Numbered from the stretch's first letter, positions 28,283-37,650 are shown. The stretch is 64,000 nucleotides of DNA from Pilimelia terevasa (GCF_014647915.1 NZ_BMQC01000001.1:124001-188000), one strand, 5' to 3'. A program made the numbers and translations. Notes: generated by a model not told the origin, from the sequence alone.

Positions 28283-28846
28283 ATGACGGAACCGACCGAC
28301 CCCCGGCACCCCGCGGACGGGTACGGCCCGCCGCCGGTGCCGCGCAGCCCCGCCGGGCAGCCGCTGGCCGGGTTCGGCCCGCGGCTCGGCGCGTTCCTGA
28401 TCGACATTCTCGTCCTGGGCGCGGTGACCATGGCCGCGTTCCTGCCCGTCCTGCTGGCGGCCGTCCTGCTCGGGCTCGCCCTGAGCCCCGCGGAGGTGGA
28501 CGACGAGCGCGGTACGGCCCTGCTCGTCGTCGGCACGGTCCTGATGTACGGGGTGCTTTTTGCGCTGTCCGGGGGCCTGTCCTGGGTCTACTACGTGGAG
28601 ATGTGCCGCCGGACCGGCCAGACCCCCGGCCGCCGCGCCCTGGGCATCCGGGTCGTGCCGCTGGCGCCGGGCGCCGCGCTGACCCGCGGGATGCTCGGCC
28701 GGCGCTGGCTGCTGGCGTCGCTGGCGACCGGCTTCGTGCCCGGCCTGCTCCTGCTCGACGGCCTCTGGCAGCTCTGGGACAAGCCGTACCGGCAGTGCCT
28801 GCACGACAAGCTGGCCGACACCGTCGTCGTCGAGGACCCGCGGTGA
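28283..28846 (+). CDS. RDD-family membrane protein
   Basis: A 187-residue protein with a Pro-rich cytoplasmic N-terminus and an RDD domain: GPRLGAFLIDILVLG (the R..D pair), then a second and third hydrophobic helix, with TGQTPGRRALGIRVVP between. RDD proteins are small polytopic membrane proteins of mostly unknown function. The ATG at 28283 with GAAGGTGAG upstream is preferred over a GTG 111 bases earlier. It is coupled (GTGA) to a second RDD gene. Confidence 0.85.
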   Translation: MTEPTDPRHPADGYGPPPVPRSPAGQPLAGFGPRLGAFLIDILVLGAVTMAAFLPVLLAAVLLGLALSPAEVDDERGTALLVVGTVLMYGVLFALSGGLSWVYYVEMCRRTGQTPGRRALGIRVVPLAPGAALTRGMLGRRWLLASLATGFVPGLLLLDGLWQLWDKPYRQCLHDKLADTVVVEDPR

Positions 28847-29640
28847 CCCTGCCCCCCGGCTGGTACCCCGACCCCGCCGACCGCAGCACCCAGCGCTACT
28901 GGGACGGCGAGGGCTGGCTCGGCGCGCCCCTGCCCGCCGACGCCCCGCCGCCGGCCGGGCCGCCACCCCCGGCCCCGCCGCCGGCACCGGCCCCGCCCGC
29001 GGGCGGCCCGGCCGCGCCGCCGCACCCGGCCGGAGTGCCGCTCCCGCCCGGGGTGCCGGCGCTCGTCCACGGGCTGCCGATCGCGCCGCTGGGCGCCCGG
29101 CTCGTCGCCCGACTCGTCGACATCGCCGCCGTCGGGCTGCTCAGCCTGGTGGTGAACTCCTGGTTCCTGTGGAAGCTCGGCCAGGTCATGGCGCCGGCGG
29201 TCGGCGAGATCTGGGCGGCCTCGCGCCGCGGTGAGGTCGCCGACCCGCCCGCGACGCCCGACGCCGGCCGGTACCTCATCGCGGTCCTGGTGCTCACCGC
29301 CGCGATGTGGGCGGCGTACGAGATCCCGGCGCTGGCCCAGACCGGCCAGACCCCCGGCAAGCGGCTGGCCCACGTCCGGGTGGTCCGACTGGATCAGCCC
29401 GGGCCGCTCGGCGTCCGGCGGGCGATCATGCGATGGAACCCGCTGGGCCTCGCCACCGTCCTGTGGTGTTGGTGCATCGGTTTCGTGCTCCAGTTCGTGA
29501 GCTGCGCGGTGGCGCTGCTCGACCAGCCGCTGCGGCAGGCGCTGCACGACCGCGCCGCCCAGACCGTCGTGGTGGCCGCCGCGCCGCGGCAACCCGGCAC
29601 CGGCGCCGCCGGTCCGCACCTACCCGGAGGCAACCCGTGA
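28843..29640 (+). CDS. DUF2510-RDD membrane protein
   Basis: A 265-residue protein. The N-terminal DUF2510 motif is PPGWYPDP with YWDGEGW. A Pro/Ala-rich linker of about 45 residues follows, then an RDD domain (LGARLVARLVDIAAVG, TGQTPGKRLAHVRVVRLD). The start overlaps the stop of the preceding RDD gene, and its stop overlaps the aminotransferase start, so the three are translated together downstream of hppD. It may be a membrane partner of its RDD neighbour. Confidence 0.85.
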   Translation: MTLPPGWYPDPADRSTQRYWDGEGWLGAPLPADAPPPAGPPPPAPPPAPAPPAGGPAAPPHPAGVPLPPGVPALVHGLPIAPLGARLVARLVDIAAVGLLSLVVNSWFLWKLGQVMAPAVGEIWAASRRGEVADPPATPDAGRYLIAVLVLTAAMWAAYEIPALAQTGQTPGKRLAHVRVVRLDQPGPLGVRRAIMRWNPLGLATVLWCWCIGFVLQFVSCAVALLDQPLRQALHDRAAQTVVVAAAPRQPGTGAAGPHLPGGNP

Positions 29641-30710
29641 CCAAGCTGACCCGACCCGACCTCGACGCGCTGCCGCCCTACGTCCCCGGACGCAGCCCGG
29701 CCGACCTCGCCCGCGAGCTGGGGCTGCCCGAGGCGATCAAGCTCGCGTCCAACGAGGTGCCCTACGGTCCGCTGCCCGGCGTCGTGGAGGCCGTGACCGA
29801 GGCCGCCGCGACCGCGCACCGCTACCCCGACATGGGCGTCCTGGCGCTGCGCGCCGCGCTCGCCGAGCGGTACGGGGTCGCCGCCGACCGCATCGCCACC
29901 GGCTGCGGCTCGGTGGCGCTGGCCGAGTCGCTGGTCCGCGCGACCTGCCTGCCCGGCGACGAGGTCGTCTTCGCGTGGCGCTCGTTCGAGGCGTACCCGA
30001 TCATCGCCGCGACCTCGGGCGCCACCGCCGTCCGCGTGCCGAACACGGCGACCCACGCCCACGACCTGGCCGCGATGGCCGCGGCGGTCACCCCGCAGAC
30101 CCGCCTCGTGCTGCTCTGCAACCCGAACAACCCGACCGGTACCGCGCTGCGCCGCGCGGAGATCGACCGGTTCCTCGACGCGGTGCCCGCCGACGTGCTG
30201 GTCGTGCTCGACGAGGCGTACCGGGAGTTCGTCACCGACGCCGACGTGCCCGACGGCCTGACCTACGCCGACCGCCCCAACGTCGTCGTACTGCGCACGC
30301 TGTCCAAGGCGTGGGGCCTGGCGGGCCTGCGGATGGGCTTCCTGGTCGCCCAGCCCGAGGTCGCCGGGGCGATCCGCAAGGTCGTCACGCCGTTCTCGTC
30401 CAGCACGACCGCGCAGGCCGCGGCGCTGGCCGCGCTCGGCCAGGCCGACGAGATGCGGCGCCGCTGCGACCTCGTGATCGAGGAGCGGACCCGGCTGGCG
30501 GACCGCGTGCGGGTCCTGCTGCCGGAGGTACCCGAGACGCAGGCGAACTTCGTCTGGCTGCCGCTGGGCGAGCGGTCGGTGGAGTTCGCGCGGGCCTGCG
30601 AGGCCGAGGGCGTGATCGTGCGGCCGTTCGCCGGGGACGGCGTCCGCGTGACCGTCGGCACGCCGGCCGAGAACGACGCCTTCCTCAAGATCGCCGACAC
30701 CGTCCTGTAG
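29637..30710 (+). CDS. Histidinol-phosphate/aromatic aminotransferase
   Basis: A 357-residue fold-type I PLP enzyme of the HisC/Pat family. The PLP lysine is Lys224 in TLSKAWGLAGLRMGF; CNPNNPTGT and VVLDEAYREF are the other PLP-contact motifs. Pat-type members transaminate phenylalanine and tyrosine. The position at the end of the hppD operon suggests tyrosine to 4-hydroxyphenylpyruvate, the step before HppD. A primary histidine role is possible, but no other his genes are here. GTG start in a GTGA overlap. Confidence 0.88.
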   Translation: MTKLTRPDLDALPPYVPGRSPADLARELGLPEAIKLASNEVPYGPLPGVVEAVTEAAATAHRYPDMGVLALRAALAERYGVAADRIATGCGSVALAESLVRATCLPGDEVVFAWRSFEAYPIIAATSGATAVRVPNTATHAHDLAAMAAAVTPQTRLVLLCNPNNPTGTALRRAEIDRFLDAVPADVLVVLDEAYREFVTDADVPDGLTYADRPNVVVLRTLSKAWGLAGLRMGFLVAQPEVAGAIRKVVTPFSSSTTAQAAALAALGQADEMRRRCDLVIEERTRLADRVRVLLPEVPETQANFVWLPLGERSVEFARACEAEGVIVRPFAGDGVRVTVGTPAENDAFLKIADTVL

Positions 30711-30794
30711 GGGTCCGCCCGCATCGACGGGGGTCGGTATCGTCTCCTGTCGACGCAGGCGCGGACGGCGCGCCGCGCACACGGGGAGGACCAC

Positions 30795-31850
30795 ATGACA
30801 CGCACGGGGGCAGTCACCCGCGGCTCGGGGAGGGTCGCGCTCGCCTGCGCGCTGCTGTACGGCGGTGCGGTCGCCGCGCCCGCCACGGCCGCGCCGCCGC
30901 CGGCCGCGCCGGGCGGCGGGGAGCGCGAGGACATCGTCTGCGACGAGAAGGTGGACGACCGGGACCCCTTCTACCCGGGCAAGTCCGGCTCGGCCCGGTA
31001 CGACGGGCTGTTCCGCCAGGGCGCGCGGGTACCGGACAGCCAGCTCGACGCCGTGACGCCTCAGGGCGTCGCGGTCTGGTACGGGTGGAACGGCGGCCGG
31101 GACCTCCTGGTCGTCTCCGCCTACCGCGACGACCCGGGTCCGGGCGTCCGCGCCCGGGACGAGGACGCCCGGCTGATCGGCATCGACGCCGCCAGCGGGC
31201 AGCACGTCGGCACGCTGCGGATCGCCCCCACGCACGCGGGCGGCATCGCCATCGCGCGCGGCTGGGCGTTCGTGCAGGGTCGCCGCGAGAACGGCAGCGA
31301 GACCGTGCGGCGGTACGCCCCGGCGAAGCTGCGGGAGGCGTTCCTGAAGGGGGTGCGCGAGGGCGCCTCCGAGGCGTTCCCCTTCGTCGCCGCGGACGGC
31401 GCGGCCGAGCGGGTGTACAGCGCCGACTTCCTGTCCGCGTACGAGGGGCACCTCTACGCCGGGCAGTTCAACGAGGCGGATCACGACGTCATGTACACCT
31501 ACGCGATCAAGGACGACGGCACGCTGGGTGAACGGGGCACCAGGACCGAGGTGCCGAAGAAGACGCAGGGGGCGCTGGTCACCGGCGACCGGTTCATCTA
31601 CAGCACCTCGTACGGCCGCGACAAGCGCAGCAACATCTACGTCACCCGGCGCGGCCCGGTGCTCGATCCCGGGAAACTGAGCTGCTTCCGGGCCCCGAGC
31701 ATGAGCGAGGGCCTCGCGCTGTACCGCGGCGACGTCCTGGCCCTCTACGAGTCGGGCGCGTGGAAGTACCGGTCGGACCCGAAGACGCGCAACGTCATCG
31801 CGCACCTGCACATGGCGCCGTTGAGCCGGCTGACGGCGCTGGTCGGCTGA
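30795..31850 (+). CDS. Secreted protein of unknown function
   Basis: A 351-residue exported protein with a Sec-type signal (VALACALLYGGAVAAPATAAP, cleavage near residue 33). The mature part is propeller-like in flavour, with recurring short strands (RLIGIDAASGQHVGTL, LYAGQFNEADHDVMYTYAI, RFIYSTSYGRDKRSNIYVTR). Two cysteines (IVCDEK and LSCFRAP) could form a disulfide. GGGGAGGACC precedes the ATG. No enzymatic motif is evident. A strong terminator follows. Confidence 0.65.
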   Translation: MTRTGAVTRGSGRVALACALLYGGAVAAPATAAPPPAAPGGGEREDIVCDEKVDDRDPFYPGKSGSARYDGLFRQGARVPDSQLDAVTPQGVAVWYGWNGGRDLLVVSAYRDDPGPGVRARDEDARLIGIDAASGQHVGTLRIAPTHAGGIAIARGWAFVQGRRENGSETVRRYAPAKLREAFLKGVREGASEAFPFVAADGAAERVYSADFLSAYEGHLYAGQFNEADHDVMYTYAIKDDGTLGERGTRTEVPKKTQGALVTGDRFIYSTSYGRDKRSNIYVTRRGPVLDPGKLSCFRAPSMSEGLALYRGDVLALYESGAWKYRSDPKTRNVIAHLHMAPLSRLTALVG

Positions 31851-31855
31851 TCGCC

Positions 31856-31888
31856 CTCTCCCGGGGCGGCCACGCCGCCCCGGGAGAG
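31856..31888 (+). terminator. Strong hairpin after the secreted protein gene
   Basis: 14-bp perfect stem CTCTCCCGGGGCGG / CCGCCCCGGGAGAG with a five-base loop, starting six bases after the stop codon. Confidence 0.88.
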
Positions 31889-31969
31889 CGCGCCGCCGTC
31901 GCTCCGCCCATGGACCGTTGTCGTTTCGATTGACACCGCGTCCGGCCCGGACCTAGGCTTGGCAGCGAT

Positions 31970-32089
31970 ATCCATCAAGACCGGCTAAGGGACAGGCCCG
32001 ATGACGCCGGGGCAGCCGCCGTCGAGGTAACTCGACGGAATGGTGCCAACTCCTGCGGGGACCTTCGTCGGGTCCGCCGGTAGATGGAT
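31970..32089 (+). ncRNA. SAM-I (S-box) riboswitch
   Basis: P1 is formed by ATCCATC (31970-31976) with GATGGAT (32083-32089). Inside it are the S-box landmarks in order: ATCAAGA kink-turn strand, AGGGACAGGCCCGATGA, a GGGGCAGCC J3/4 segment, a P4-type hairpin CCGTCGAG..CTCGACGG and GGTGCCAACTCCTGC. It lies upstream of metX-metB-homoserine dehydrogenase and should switch them off when S-adenosylmethionine is plentiful. A small ACAGCC-GCCA-GGCTGT hairpin at 32101-32116 could belong to the expression platform. Confidence 0.92.
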
Positions 32090-32216
32090 CGCTGGAGACG
32101 ACAGCCGCCAGGCTGTCCGCCGCCAGGCGATACGTGCACTGGATCACCGCAGGTATTTGACACCGCCCCGCCGGGTGTGGCCCTTGGCCCCCGGCCATCG
32201 CGGAGCAGTGACCAGT

Positions 32217-33215
32217 ATGGAAGCCCCCAGCGCCCCCCGGGTCGACGATCGTGCCGCGCGGTCCTCCGCCCGGCGCACGGCGCTGGTCGCCGACCTGGAC
32301 CTGCGCCACGCCGGCCGCCGCACGGTCACCCTGCGCGCCGAGGTGCAGGGCCGCCCCGGCGCCCCGGTCGTCGTCGTGGCCGGCGGGATCTCCGCCGACC
32401 GGCACGCCGCCGCCAGCCCCGTCTACCCGGAGAAGGGCTGGTGGGACGCCCAGATCGGCCCCGGCCGCCCGCTGGACCCCGACACCCACCAGATCCTCGC
32501 CATGGACTGGCTGGGCGCCGACGGCCGCCTCGACGGCCCCGTCGACAGCGCCGACCAGGCCGACGCGCTGGCCCTGGTCTGCGACCACCTGGGCGTGGCG
32601 CGGCTGGCCGCGTTCGTCGGCAGCTCGTACGGCGCGATGACCGGCCTGCAGTTCGCGGCCCGCCACGGCGACCGCCTCGACCGGCTCGTCGCGATCAGCG
32701 GCGCCGACCGGCCGCACCCGTACGCCAGCGCGCTGCGCGCCGTCCAGCGGCAGATCGTCGCCCTCGGCCAGCGCGGGGGCCAGCCCGACGCCGGCCTGGC
32801 GCTGGCCCGCCAGCTCGCCATGCTCACCTACCGCACGCCCGAGGAGTTCGCCGCCCGCTTCGCCGACCCCGTCGCGGTCGTCGACGGCCGCGCCCGCGCG
32901 GCCTCGGCCGACTACCTCGAACACTGCGGCGCCCGGTACGCCGGGCGGACCACCCCGGAGGCGTTCCGCTGCCTGTCGGAGTCCATCGACCTGCACCGGG
33001 TGGACGCCGCCGCCGTGCGCACCCCGACCTTCCTGGTCGCCGTCGTCGAGGACCAACTGGTCCCCGCGACCCTCGTCGCCGACCTGGCCCGCCGCCTGGC
33101 CGGCCCGGTCCGGTACACCGCCATCAGCTCGTTGACCGGCCACGACGCCTTTCTCACCGAACCCGACCGCATCGGCGCCGTGCTGCGCGCCGCGTTCACC
33201 GGAGGTCCCGCATGA
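32217..33215 (+). CDS. metX: Homoserine O-acyltransferase, MetX-like
   Basis: A 332-residue alpha/beta hydrolase that activates homoserine (acetyl or succinyl donor) in methionine synthesis. The nucleophile is Ser137 in VGSSYGAM, the acid is in VVEDQLVP and the base in LTGHDAFL. It is somewhat shorter than typical MetX (about 370). Upstream in-frame codons run through the riboswitch and are unlikely to be translated; ATG 32217 is the best start, with a GGAG eleven bases before. The stop overlaps metB (ATGA). Confidence 0.9.
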   Translation: MEAPSAPRVDDRAARSSARRTALVADLDLRHAGRRTVTLRAEVQGRPGAPVVVVAGGISADRHAAASPVYPEKGWWDAQIGPGRPLDPDTHQILAMDWLGADGRLDGPVDSADQADALALVCDHLGVARLAAFVGSSYGAMTGLQFAARHGDRLDRLVAISGADRPHPYASALRAVQRQIVALGQRGGQPDAGLALARQLAMLTYRTPEEFAARFADPVAVVDGRARAASADYLEHCGARYAGRTTPEAFRCLSESIDLHRVDAAAVRTPTFLVAVVEDQLVPATLVADLARRLAGPVRYTAISSLTGHDAFLTEPDRIGAVLRAAFTGGPA

Positions 33216-34423
33216 CCGACCTGTCCCCGACGACGCGCGCGGTGCGCGCCGGCATCGACACCGACCCGACGTTCGGCGCCGTGGTGCCGCCGGTCGTGCT
33301 CTCCACCAACTTCACCTTCGCCGGCTTCGACGACAAGCGGCGCTACGACTACACGCGCAGCGGCAACCCGACCCGGGACGTGCTCGCCGACGCGCTGAGC
33401 ACGCTGGAGGGCGGCGCGGGGGCGGTCATCACCGCGACGGGCATGGGAGCGATCACCACGGCGCTGCACGCGCTGCTGGGCCCCGGGGACACGCTGGTGG
33501 TGCCGCACGACTGCTACGGCGGGAGCTGGCGGCTGTTCGACGCGCTGGCCGGCAAGGGGCTGTTCCGGCTGGTCACGGTCGACTTCACCGACCCGGCCGC
33601 CGTGGCGGGCGCCCTGGCCCACGAGCCGACGGTCGTCTGGCTGGAGACCCCGTCCAACCCGCTGCTGCGGATCACCGACATCCGGGCGGTCGCCGACGCC
33701 GCGCACCGGGCGGGCGCGACCGTCGTGGCCGACAACACGTTCCTGTCCCCGGCCCTGGCCCAGCCGCTGGCCCTGGGCGCGGACCTGGTCGTCCACTCGA
33801 CCACCAAGTACATCAACGGCCACAGCGACGTCGTCGGCGGCGCGGTCGTCGCCGGCTGCGCCGAGCTGGCCGAGCGGGTCGCCTGGTGGGCGAACTGCCT
33901 GGGGGTCACCGGCAGCCCGTTCGACAGCTACCTGACCAGCCGCGGCCTGCGGACCCTGCCGGCGCGGATGCGCGCCCACCTGGAGAACGCCGAGGCCGTC
34001 GTGGCGGCCCTCGTGGACCACCCGGCCGTCGCCGCGGTGCACTACCCGGGCCTGCCCACGCACCCCGGCCACGACATCGCCGCCCGGCAGTTCACCGGCT
34101 TCGGCGCGATCGTGAGCGTGGACCTGGCCGGCGGGGTGCCGGCGGTGCGGGCGTTCCTGGAGGGCCTGCGCTGCTTCAGCCTCGCCGAGTCGCTGGGCGG
34201 GGTGGAGAGCCTGGTCGCCCACCCGGCGACGATGACCCACGCCGCGATGTCGCCGCAGGCCCGAGCGGTCGCCGGGATCGGCGACGGCCTGCTGCGGCTG
34301 TCGGTGGGCATCGAGGACGCCGCCGACCTCGTCGCCGACCTGGCCGCGGCGCTGGACCGGGCCGGCGCGGCGGGGCTCCCGGATGTCGCGGCCGCCCCGG
34401 CGCTGGCCGGCGCGGCCCGATGA
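33212..34423 (+). CDS. metB: Cystathionine gamma-synthase / Cys-Met metabolism PLP enzyme
   Basis: A 403-residue PLP enzyme. The PLP lysine is Lys199 in VVHSTTKYINGHSDVVGG, with the substrate/PLP segments YDYTRSGNPTRDVL and LETPSNPLL. The C-terminal LSVGIEDAADLVADL is the family signature. It joins O-acylhomoserine with cysteine (MetB) or, less likely, sulfide (MetY). GGAGGTCCCGC precedes the ATG. It is the middle gene of the S-box-controlled operon. Confidence 0.92.
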   Translation: MTDLSPTTRAVRAGIDTDPTFGAVVPPVVLSTNFTFAGFDDKRRYDYTRSGNPTRDVLADALSTLEGGAGAVITATGMGAITTALHALLGPGDTLVVPHDCYGGSWRLFDALAGKGLFRLVTVDFTDPAAVAGALAHEPTVVWLETPSNPLLRITDIRAVADAAHRAGATVVADNTFLSPALAQPLALGADLVVHSTTKYINGHSDVVGGAVVAGCAELAERVAWWANCLGVTGSPFDSYLTSRGLRTLPARMRAHLENAEAVVAALVDHPAVAAVHYPGLPTHPGHDIAARQFTGFGAIVSVDLAGGVPAVRAFLEGLRCFSLAESLGGVESLVAHPATMTHAAMSPQARAVAGIGDGLLRLSVGIEDAADLVADLAAALDRAGAAGLPDVAAAPALAGAAR

Positions 34424-35490
34424 GCACGGTCGCCGCCCCGCCCGCGGTGCGCACCCGGGTCACGCACGTGGTCCTGCTGGGTACCGGCGTCGTGGGCAGC
34501 GCGTTCCTCGACCGGCTGGCCCGGCTGCGGCACAAGGGGATCGGTACGCACCTGCGGCTCGTCCAGGTGGCCAACTCCCGGCGGCGCGTCGCCGCCACCG
34601 ACGGGCTCGACCCGCGGGTGGTGGCCCAGCTCCTGCCCGACGGCCGGGTCCAGCGGCTGGACAGCGTGGCCTCGGCGCTCGGCGCGACCGGCGTCGTCGT
34701 GGACGCCACGGCGAGCGAGGACGTCGCGTCCTGGCACGCCCGCTGGCTGCGCTCGGGGCTGGCCGTGGCCACCGCGAACAAGGCCGGCATCGGCGGCGAA
34801 CTGGCCCGGTACCGGGCGATCGACGCGCACGCCGACCGGTACGGCGACGCCGCCACGGTCGGCGCCGGGCTGCCGCTGCTGCGGGCACTGGCCCGGCTGC
34901 GGGCCGGCGGGGACCGGATCCACGCCCTCGCCGGCGTGCTGTCCGGTTCGCTGGCCTGGCTGCTGGACGCGTACGACGGCGAGGGGTCGTTCGCGGATCT
35001 GGTCCGGCAGGCGCGCAAGCTCGGTTACGCCGAGCCGGACCCGCGGGTCGACCTGTCCGGGGTGGACGTGCTGCGCAAGCTGCTCATCCTCGCCCGGCGC
35101 TCGGGGACGCCGCTGCCCTCCTCGGCGGTGCGGGTGGAGTCCCTGCTGCCGCCCGCGCTGGCCCGGGCGGGCCTGGCGGAGGTCGACGCCGCGCTGGACG
35201 GGCTGGACGCGCCGATGGCCGCCCGGTACGCCACCGCGGCGCAGGCGGGCCGGCGGCTGCGGTACGTGGCCCGGCTCGCCGCGGACGGCACCGCGACCGT
35301 CGGGCTGGAGGCGCTGGCGGTGGCCGACCCGCTGGCCGGGGGCGGTGGCTGCGACAACCGGGTGACGATCCTCAGCGACCGGTACCCGGACCGGCCGCTG
35401 GTGATCCAGGGTCCGGGGGCGGGGGCGGAGGTCACCGCGGCGGCCCTGCTGGACGACGTGCTGCGGCTCGCGGAGGCACCCGCGCCCTAG
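34420..35490 (+). CDS. Homoserine dehydrogenase
   Basis: A 356-residue NAD(P)-dependent oxidoreductase producing homoserine from aspartate semialdehyde. The Rossmann loop is VVLLGTGVVGSAF; ATANKAG and AGVLSGSLAWLLDAY are homoserine dehydrogenase motifs, with catalytic Lys and Asp in RQARKLGYAEPDPRVDLSG. It has neither an aspartokinase domain nor a C-terminal ACT domain, so it should escape threonine feedback. Being under the SAM riboswitch with metX-metB, it appears to be a methionine-dedicated isozyme. Confidence 0.93.
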   Translation: MSTVAAPPAVRTRVTHVVLLGTGVVGSAFLDRLARLRHKGIGTHLRLVQVANSRRRVAATDGLDPRVVAQLLPDGRVQRLDSVASALGATGVVVDATASEDVASWHARWLRSGLAVATANKAGIGGELARYRAIDAHADRYGDAATVGAGLPLLRALARLRAGGDRIHALAGVLSGSLAWLLDAYDGEGSFADLVRQARKLGYAEPDPRVDLSGVDVLRKLLILARRSGTPLPSSAVRVESLLPPALARAGLAEVDAALDGLDAPMAARYATAAQAGRRLRYVARLAADGTATVGLEALAVADPLAGGGGCDNRVTILSDRYPDRPLVIQGPGAGAEVTAAALLDDVLRLAEAPAP

Positions 35491-35537
35491 CCGGCCGCCG
35501 GGTGGTGCGGCACGTCCCGGAGTCCCGGGACCCGGCG

Positions 35538-35578
35538 GCGCAGGGGGGCGGGCGCGAATCGCGCCCGCCCCCCTGCGC
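35538..35578. terminator. Perfect 18-bp hairpin between converging operons
   Basis: Arms GCGCAGGGGGGCGGGCGC and GCGCCCGCCCCCCTGCGC flank a GAATC loop. It lies 48 bp after the homoserine dehydrogenase stop and 25 bp from the opposing S15 hydrolase stop, and should serve both strands. Confidence 0.9.
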
Positions 35579-35602
35579 GTGCCTACCGGAACCGCGCGGC
35601 CG

Positions 35603-37576
35603 TCACGGCGCGAGCAGCCGGGTCGGGGGCAGCACCGGCGGCGGGCCGTACGTCACCGGTACGGTCACCGCGGACGCCGGCCGGATGTCGGCCGCCTGGC
35701 CGGTCGGCAGGTTCAGCCGCGACCGGGCCAGGTCGATGTCGACCGTGGCCCCGCGGCTGCGGCCGTCCATCTTGAGCTGGTCGGAGAGCAGCAGCGACAG
35801 CCCGAGCTGGTGCCCGGCGCGGACGAGCTGGTCGGTACCCATGATCGGGATGGTGACCTCGGTCCACTCGCCGGTCTTCAGCGGGGTCCGGCTGTTCAGC
35901 GACAGCCGGTGCTCGGCACTGAGCCAGCCGCGGCCGAACACGGCGTAGCCGGCGTTGCGGGTGGTGGCCGGCCGGGGCGTGTAGCAGCCGTCGTCGGTGG
36001 CGATCCGGCCGCCGAAGCACTCCTCGCCGCTGCCCTTGCCCATCCCGGCGAACACCTTGCGGTTGCCGTAGTCGACGAGCCGGGCGACCAGCGGCGTCTG
36101 CGGCTTGTCCGATCTGATGGTGAGGGTCACCGAGGGGTGGCCGCTGATCCGCACGTCCCTGGCGACCGGCGCCGAGAGGAACACCTTGCGGTACGCCTGC
36201 TCGCCGGTCGGCTTGCCCGACACCTGGTCCTCGTCGCTCACCGCCTGGTCCCGGATGGTGACCGTGCCGCTGCCGGTACCGGCGCCGTCGAGGCCGCCGC
36301 GGGCCAGCCCGACCGGGACGTTCCTGGCCAGCGGCCAGGAGGCGTCCTGCTGCCAGGTCTCGTTCTCGAACTCCACGTCGGACAGCGGCTTCTTCATCAC
36401 GCCGTTGTCCAGGCCCATCAGCCAGTGGTCGAACCACTCGTGGAGCTGCCGGACCCACTCCTTGCGCCGGTAGTCGAACGGGTCGGCGTGGTCGGACCGG
36501 GCCAGCCAGATCTTGCGCGGCACGTGGTGCTGCTCCAGCGCCTGCCACCACGCGCTGAAGTTGACCGGGACGACGTTCATGTCCTCCTGGCCGTGCACCA
36601 CGAACACGGCGGACCGGACCTTCGCCGCGTCCTTGACGTGGTCGCGGGCGGCCCAGAGCGCGTTGTAGTTGCCGGTGCCGTCCTCGGCCTGCTGGTCCAG
36701 CTTGTTGAACCGGCTGGTGCAGACGCCGTTGTTGTTGCCGACGTAGGTGCCCAGGTACGACAGGTAGTTCTTCTTCGTCACCATGCCGGCGTACCGGGTG
36801 TAGTTGTACCAGGAGGAGATGCCCACGATCGGCACGACCGTCTTCAGGCCCTCGACGCCGGTGGTGGCGGCGCCGTTGGGCACGGTGCCGTCGTAGGACT
36901 TGCCGAGCATCCCGACCGAGCCGGTGGACCAGTCGGCCTTGGCGGCCCCGCCGCCGACGTGGGTGGCGGTGTTGCGGCCGTTGAGCCAGTCGACCACCAG
37001 CGTCGCCGACGCGATGTCGTCCCGGCCCCCGACGTCGCCGCAGCCGGTGGAGCGGGACGTGCCGATGAGGTCCAGGGCGGCCACGGCGTACCCGTACTCG
37101 ACGAAGTAGTTGTCGTAGAACTGCGGCATGTGGTTGTGCACGCCGTTGCTGCCGTACTGCTTCTTCTCGCTGTCCGCGCCGCGCCCGCAGCAGGAGTAGT
37201 ACGGCGACGGGTCGATGATCACCGGGATCCGCACGTTGTCCCGGACCGCCTCGGCCGGCCGGACGATGTCCACGGCGATGACGTCGTTCTTGCCGTTGCC
37301 GTCAGAGTCGATCTTCGTGTCGACGCGGACCGACTCGCGGATCGCCTTGCTGTAGTCGTACTTGCGGACGGTCCGGTTGCCCTCGACGAACGGGCCGCTG
37401 ACCGGGGGCGGCGGGGCGATCTGCGCCGCGGGGGGCGGGGCGGAGGCGGCGGCGGGGCCGACTGCCACGGCGATGCCGCTGGCCAGCAGCGCCGCCGCGA
37501 GTCCGCCCGCGAGGCCGGAGCGGGGGATGTAGTTGCCCCGGCGGCGGGCCGGGTGCGCACTGGGGTGGGGTGCCAT
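35603..37576 (-). CDS. Secreted S15/CocE-type X-Pro dipeptidyl-peptidase-like hydrolase
   Basis: A 657-residue exported protein with a basic N-terminus and a hydrophobic signal ending near AAASA. The alpha/beta-hydrolase domain has Ser227 in LGKSYDGTVP and the late His in SDHADPF. The C-terminal jelly-roll domain typical of S15 enzymes follows. Residues 90-98 (DSDGNGKND) match an EF-hand-like Ca loop just after the mature N-terminus. TATTCT (37587-37582) five bases before the ATG, without a ribosome site, hints at a leaderless transcript. A paralogue lies at 50.7-52.5 kb. Confidence 0.88.
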   Translation of the reverse strand: MAPHPSAHPARRRGNYIPRSGLAGGLAAALLASGIAVAVGPAAASAPPPAAQIAPPPPVSGPFVEGNRTVRKYDYSKAIRESVRVDTKIDSDGNGKNDVIAVDIVRPAEAVRDNVRIPVIIDPSPYYSCCGRGADSEKKQYGSNGVHNHMPQFYDNYFVEYGYAVAALDLIGTSRSTGCGDVGGRDDIASATLVVDWLNGRNTATHVGGGAAKADWSTGSVGMLGKSYDGTVPNGAATTGVEGLKTVVPIVGISSWYNYTRYAGMVTKKNYLSYLGTYVGNNNGVCTSRFNKLDQQAEDGTGNYNALWAARDHVKDAAKVRSAVFVVHGQEDMNVVPVNFSAWWQALEQHHVPRKIWLARSDHADPFDYRRKEWVRQLHEWFDHWLMGLDNGVMKKPLSDVEFENETWQQDASWPLARNVPVGLARGGLDGAGTGSGTVTIRDQAVSDEDQVSGKPTGEQAYRKVFLSAPVARDVRISGHPSVTLTIRSDKPQTPLVARLVDYGNRKVFAGMGKGSGEECFGGRIATDDGCYTPRPATTRNAGYAVFGRGWLSAEHRLSLNSRTPLKTGEWTEVTIPIMGTDQLVRAGHQLGLSLLLSDQLKMDGRSRGATVDIDLARSRLNLPTGQAADIRPASAVTVPVTYGPPPVLPPTRLLAP

Positions 37577-37625
37577 GCCCCAGAATATGCACGGACATCG
37601 ATGAAAAGGAAGCCTCTGGGCACTG

Positions 37626-37650
37626 CCGCCCGGCCGACCGGCCCGGGCGG
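37626..37650 (-). terminator. Hairpin after the thioesterase gene
   Basis: CCGCCCGG and CCGGGCGG arms with a nine-base loop, directly downstream (minus direction) of the acyl-CoA thioesterase stop. Confidence 0.55.

Noticed and set aside
31970-32089. SAM-IV riboswitch
   Set aside because: SAM-IV is common in actinobacteria, but the order AGGGACAGGCCCGATGA then GGTGCCAACTCCTGC follows the SAM-I/S-box consensus instead.
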